Of a DNA stretch of 9,094 nucleotides, positions 6,724 through 9,094 are shown one piece after another (the stretch's first letter is position 1; each line of letters starts with the position of its first letter). The DNA is from Candidatus Woesearchaeota archaeon. GTDB taxonomy: Archaea > Nanobdellota > Nanobdellia > Woesearchaeales > 21-14-0-10-32-9. Made by a program: the position numbers and the translations under genes. The stretch is taken from assembly GCA_003562145.1 (NCBI GenBank), contig PWWA01000108.1, positions 1 through 9,094 on the forward strand, in the 5' to 3' direction. The notes below the pieces were generated by a model that was not told the origin of the DNA, did no database searches, and saw only the letters and a list, made by a program, of their open reading frames with translations.

Positions 6724-7388
6724 GCAAGTTCACAAGCTTAGGCGGCGGCGGTGGAGGCCTTTCCGAGGTAACTTTTGACGCGGATACCGGATCAGCGACT
6801 ACAGTATCGGGAACCGCTAACGTTGTAGGAACGGGGGGCATTAGCACAAGCGGAACAGGTGACACGCTAACAATCGACGGATCGGGGATTACAAGCGCTC
6901 CTTTGCTTAAATATTGGAAAGCATCGGACTTTGATGCACTGGAAACGAATTTCGCGCCCCTAAACCAAGATGACGGATCAAACGCTTCTATCTTAGTCAG
7001 GTCTTTTGACGATACAACAGAAGAATTTGTTAACTTCTCTATGTCAGCACCGAACGCAATTGATACCAGCGGAACTGTGACATTCCGGGCTTATATTTAC
7101 GCCGAAACAGCCGCGGCATCGGTTAACATCCAGTTAAGACTTGGGCATATCAGCGCAAATGATAACGACTCGTGGGACCTAGCCTACAGTAATGAAGACT
7201 CCGGAGATGTTGCACTAAGCGCGACACAAGACCAGATCACTGTGGCCGAATGGACGGAAACCGTTACTAATCTTGGCTGGGCTGCTGATGATTTATTGCT
7301 TTTAAGGCTATCCAGGATATCGCCGACAGGAACAGACCTGACAGGAGATTTACAGCTAATAGGCTTCAGCGTGGAGGTTCCGCAGTAA
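6720..7388 (+). CDS. Appendage protein with fibre repeat and jelly-roll-like domain, 222 aa
   Basis: The ATG overlaps the upstream TGA (ATGA), and GGGGAG at 6703-6708 may help initiation. A six-glycine run (residues 8-13) acts as a hinge and is followed by one fibre repeat (residues 14-57: LSEVTFDADTGSATTVSG, NVVGTGGISTSGTGDTLTI). Residues about 60-222 form a strand-rich domain with YWKASDFDALETNFAPL, ILVRSFDDTTEEFVNFSM, DTSGTVTFRAYIYA, WDLAYSNEDSGDVA, WTETVTNLGWAADDLLLLRL and a final LQLIGFSVEVP. It resembles jelly-roll carbohydrate-binding-like modules of phage tail appendages. Its ligand cannot be inferred. It overlaps the lectin gene by one base (TAATG), so the two are probably made in equal amounts or bind together. 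Confidence 0.7.
   Translation: MSKFTSLGGGGGGLSEVTFDADTGSATTVSGTANVVGTGGISTSGTGDTLTIDGSGITSAPLLKYWKASDFDALETNFAPLNQDDGSNASILVRSFDDTTEEFVNFSMSAPNAIDTSGTVTFRAYIYAETAAASVNIQLRLGHISANDNDSWDLAYSNEDSGDVALSATQDQITVAEWTETVTNLGWAADDLLLLRLSRISPTGTDLTGDLQLIGFSVEVPQ
6759..6890 (+). repeat. Fibre repeat, single copy, shared with the long fibre gene
   Basis: The segment encodes F-D-A-D-T-G-S-A-T-T, a short turn, then N-V-V-G-T-G-G-I-S-T-S-G-T-G-D-T-L-T-I. The long fibre gene carries clear counterparts, notably ILGGVGIDTVGTG with NTVTI at 8982-9035 and QYNADSGSA at the right edge. The similarity is at protein level; the DNA is diverged. Confidence 0.55.
7373..7378 (+). promoter_or_regulatory. Ribosome binding site GGAGGT for the lectin gene
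   Basis: GGAGGT lies nine bases before the ATG at 7388, within the end of the 222-residue gene. It is one of the strongest Shine-Dalgarno matches in the window and fixes the start of the lectin gene, whose ATG shares its A with the preceding TAA. Confidence 0.65.
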
Positions 7389-8089
7389 TGGGAGCGAGTA
7401 AGGAATTTACAGGTGGAACAGATAGAATAGAGGTTTCGACTTACTCTGGGATGACGGATATTTTTACAGGCGGTGGAAATATCTCCTTTTGGACAAAGCT
7501 AAATAGTTCGATGTCTGGAAATTCAACAGCCCTCCGTTTTTTAGATAAAACAAGCGGAACTTCTGCTTCACCAACAGAAGGATGGGCATGTTATCGTCTC
7601 TCATTTGATGCTTCTAATGATATAATGAGCTTTCTTATCAGAAGAGATGGTCTATCTGTATCTAATCTTCCTTTAGAAATACCACTTGATGAGTGGATTC
7701 ATTTATCGCTTAACTGGGGAGGTGACCCAGCAGTAACACCAGTTCAATTTCATAACGGTATCAATGTGGGGTCAATGAACTCGTTTTCAGGCACAGGTCC
7801 GTATGTGCCTGACACAAACAATCCTGTTTTCTTCGGAAACTCACCTAATTTAGATCGACCGTTAGAGGCTGAAATGTGCTATGTGCACATGTATGACAAA
7901 GAACTTTCTGTTGAGGAAATCAATGAAATCATGCACAAGCCCGGCTCAATCCGCGATGGCCTTGTAGGTTTTTGGCCATTGACAGACGACGGAAGCACGC
8001 AGAGAAACTTATCAGGAATCGGCAATAGCGGAGCAGTAACAGGAGCGACAAATTCAGACGACGGGCCACCCGTAACTTGTTTTAAATAA
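7388..8089 (+). CDS. LamG / concanavalin A-like lectin domain appendage protein, 233 aa
   Basis: The protein is almost entirely one concanavalin A-like lectin fold of the LamG/Laminin_G_3 type. Visible landmarks in order: a first strand KEFTGGTDRIEV, FTGGGNISFWTKL, a mid strand RLSFDASNDIMSFLIRRDG, PLDEWIHLSLNWGGDP (the usual W-x-H-x-x-x-x-W strand), FHNGINVG, FFGNSPNLDRPLEAEM and YVHMYDKELSVEEINEIM. The ending PGSIRDGLVGFWPLTDDG, then NLSGIGNSGAVTGAT, is the typical closing strand of these phage lectins. It probably binds host-surface glycan or protein as part of the adsorption machinery; the ligand is unknown. DNA from about 7430 to 7920 is more AT-rich than its neighbours, compatible with recent acquisition of the domain. 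It follows the 222-residue gene with a one-base overlap. Confidence 0.8.
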   Translation: MGASKEFTGGTDRIEVSTYSGMTDIFTGGGNISFWTKLNSSMSGNSTALRFLDKTSGTSASPTEGWACYRLSFDASNDIMSFLIRRDGLSVSNLPLEIPLDEWIHLSLNWGGDPAVTPVQFHNGINVGSMNSFSGTGPYVPDTNNPVFFGNSPNLDRPLEAEMCYVHMYDKELSVEEINEIMHKPGSIRDGLVGFWPLTDDGSTQRNLSGIGNSGAVTGATNSDDGPPVTCFK

Positions 8090-8094
8090 AAGGA
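8088..8094 (+). promoter_or_regulatory. Ribosome binding site AAAAGGA for the long fibre gene
   Basis: AAAAGGA overlaps the end of the TAA at 8087-8089 and lies eight bases before the ATG at 8103. It supports that ATG as the start of the last gene, which is otherwise cut by the window edge. Confidence 0.65.
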
Positions 8095-8102
8095 TTTAAG
8101 AA

Positions 8103-9094
8103 ATGGCAGACCCAAGAGGCGACATAACGAAATACCTAGGCGTAGAGTACGCCTTCGCGCCAACATACGTACGAGACAGAGCGCCGACAGTAGACGACGT
8201 ACAGGACGAGCAGGGCATCTATAAGATCCCTTCCTTTTGGGTTCACATAATCGACCCTCTTACAGATCAATACGACGTATACACGCTAGTAGATATCAAC
8301 AGCTCGACGGGAAGCGTTGAAGCCACGTGGCTTCTAACTGCTGGCGGCCCTGGGGGCACAGTAACGAGCCTTGAAGCCGACGACGGTAACGTTGCTAATC
8401 CCACAGGAGGCACAATTGACGTTTTAGGCGAGATCGTTGCAAACGCTACAAACGCCAAGCCTTTATTTACAACAGCGGGTGCGGACACGGTTACAGCAGA
8501 GCTTCAGATTTCGACGACTGTTCCGGCAGGGACAGGAACGATAAACGACGTTGGGCTTGTAAGCCTTAATGAAGATCATTTTAACATCAATGCGGCGACT
8601 GGTGAGGTTTCGCTCGTTGGCGGTTCAAGCGAAATGAACACGCTAACAGCAGACGAGGCAACAGCTCCAGGCGTTAATCCCATTGTTCCAGACGGCGCGG
8701 GCAACATCGATGTGTTTGGCTCTCTAGTTGACGCTCACGGCGTACCCATTGAAACACAAACAAGAGCCGCAAATACTTTAACCGTAGAGCCTCAAGTAGC
8801 GGCCTCATCAGCTACAAGCGACCGCACATCTAACGGCATGCTACACGTAGATTCTGCGGCCTTTGATATCGACACCGACGGATTCTTGCAGCTTGCTGGC
8901 GGTGGAGGAACGGCAACGACATCTGTTTTAACCGATTCTGGCGCTCCAGCAGTCGAGCCGGACGCAACAGGAGAGATTGAGATATTGGGCGGCGTAGGTA
9001 TAGATACTGTAGGAACAGGACCCGGCAACACCGTCACGATTAACGCGGATGGCGATGTGGCGACACAATACAACGCAGATTCAGGAAGCGCAAC
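8103..9094 (+). CDS. Long repeat-containing tail fibre protein (3' truncated)
   Basis: The frame stays open from the ATG at 8103 to the right edge, at least 330 residues, with no stop, so the protein continues outside. The first 80 residues repeat the motif order of the 68-residue protein: KYLGV, RAPTVDD, IPSFWVH, then a YDVYTLVDINSST stretch and ATWLLTAGG. This is probably the particle-anchoring domain. The rest is Thr/Ala/Asp/Gly-rich with few aromatic residues, made of at least three diverged repeats plus the start of another (see repeat entry). The pattern L-T-x-D-x-x, P-D-x-x-G-x-I-x-[IV]-x-G, NT-[VL]-T-[IV], typifies fibrous phage tail proteins, which often end in an intramolecular chaperone or receptor-binding domain; that end is not visible. 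It is probably the main receptor-binding fibre. The start is set by AAAAGGA at 8088. Confidence 0.75.
   Translation, partial: MADPRGDITKYLGVEYAFAPTYVRDRAPTVDDVQDEQGIYKIPSFWVHIIDPLTDQYDVYTLVDINSSTGSVEATWLLTAGGPGGTVTSLEADDGNVANPTGGTIDVLGEIVANATNAKPLFTTAGADTVTAELQISTTVPAGTGTINDVGLVSLNEDHFNINAATGEVSLVGGSSEMNTLTADEATAPGVNPIVPDGAGNIDVFGSLVDAHGVPIETQTRAANTLTVEPQVAASSATSDRTSNGMLHVDSAAFDIDTDGFLQLAGGGGTATTSVLTDSGAPAVEPDATGEIEILGGVGIDTVGTGPGNTVTINADGDVATQYNADSGSA
8358..9094 (+). repeat. Array of diverged fibre repeats in the long fibre gene
   Basis: Repeats start at about 8358 (VTSLEADDGNVANPTGGTID), 8634 (NTLTADEATAPGV, then PDGAGNIDVFG), 8916 (TSVLTDSGAPAVEP, DATGEIEILGG) and 9057 (VATQYNADSGSA, cut). 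Shared features are an acidic D/E in the first strand, a P-D-x-x-G-x-I-[DE]-[IV]-[LF]-G strand and an NT-[VL]-T-[IV] strand. Spacing is about 280 bases for the first two intervals and about 140 for the last. Each unit is diverged at DNA level, so these are old duplications, not a recent array. Confidence 0.55.

Noticed and set aside
8792..9073. Open frames on the minus strand opposite the fibre gene, also at 8267-8488 and 7879-8166
   Set aside because: They lie wholly opposite well-supported genes, have Val/Pro/Ser-rich composition expected from reading the complement of GC-rich codons, and no ribosome binding site.
7388..9094. Diversity-generating retroelement target in the lectin or fibre gene
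   Set aside because: No reverse transcriptase, no template-like near-duplicate with A-specific differences and no C-type lectin ending is visible; the lectin is of the LamG type.

Overview
The window reads as part of the late structural region of a tailed bacteriophage, or of a prophage or metagenomic viral contig. The closest architecture is a short-tailed (podovirus-like) phage. All genes lie on the + strand, the longest gap between them is about 50 bases, and five of the eight junctions overlap or abut (TTGA, GTGA, ATGA, ATGA, TAATG). Stop codons TAA, TAG and TGA are all used and the standard bacterial code fits. Arginine AGG/AGA and isoleucine ATA codons are frequent, which argues against an enterobacterial host, but the host cannot be named from this sequence. 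No terminase, portal, capsid, integrase, lysis, tRNA or CRISPR feature is present, and both edges cut through a gene.

Layout. (1) Positions 3-2147 hold the 3' part of a large tail protein, probably the tail nozzle/head-completion protein with a beta-propeller-like core. It contains two related small beta domains of the FCCH-like type often inserted in phage tail proteins. (2) Positions 2144-2635 encode a 163-residue virion-associated protein with a TTG start. (3) Positions 2686-6170 encode three consecutive proteins with Gly/Gln/Pro-rich low-complexity segments. By position and composition they look like internal or ejection proteins. The third carries a small SH3/KOW-like barrel, a C-terminal KTSC-like domain and a polylysine tail, and is the most unusual gene here. 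(4) Positions 6167-9094 encode a string of small beta-rich proteins that look like a modular receptor-binding or decoration apparatus: a 68-residue anchor-like module, a 112-residue beta protein, a 222-residue protein with a fibre repeat plus a jelly-roll-like domain, a 233-residue LamG/concanavalin-like lectin, and the start of a long fibre protein that runs off the right edge.

How they may work together (inference): the nozzle protein closes the head and tail, the Q/G/P-rich proteins are packaged and ejected with the DNA, and the small beta proteins form or decorate the adsorption apparatus. Two kinds of sequence are shared between the appendage genes: an N-terminal anchor-like motif (68-residue protein and the long fibre) and a fibre repeat (222-residue protein and the long fibre). 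This suggests the apparatus evolved by shuffling a few modules. The base composition of the 3' half of the 535-codon gene and of the lectin gene is noticeably more AT-rich than the neighbouring sequence, which is compatible with mosaic exchange.
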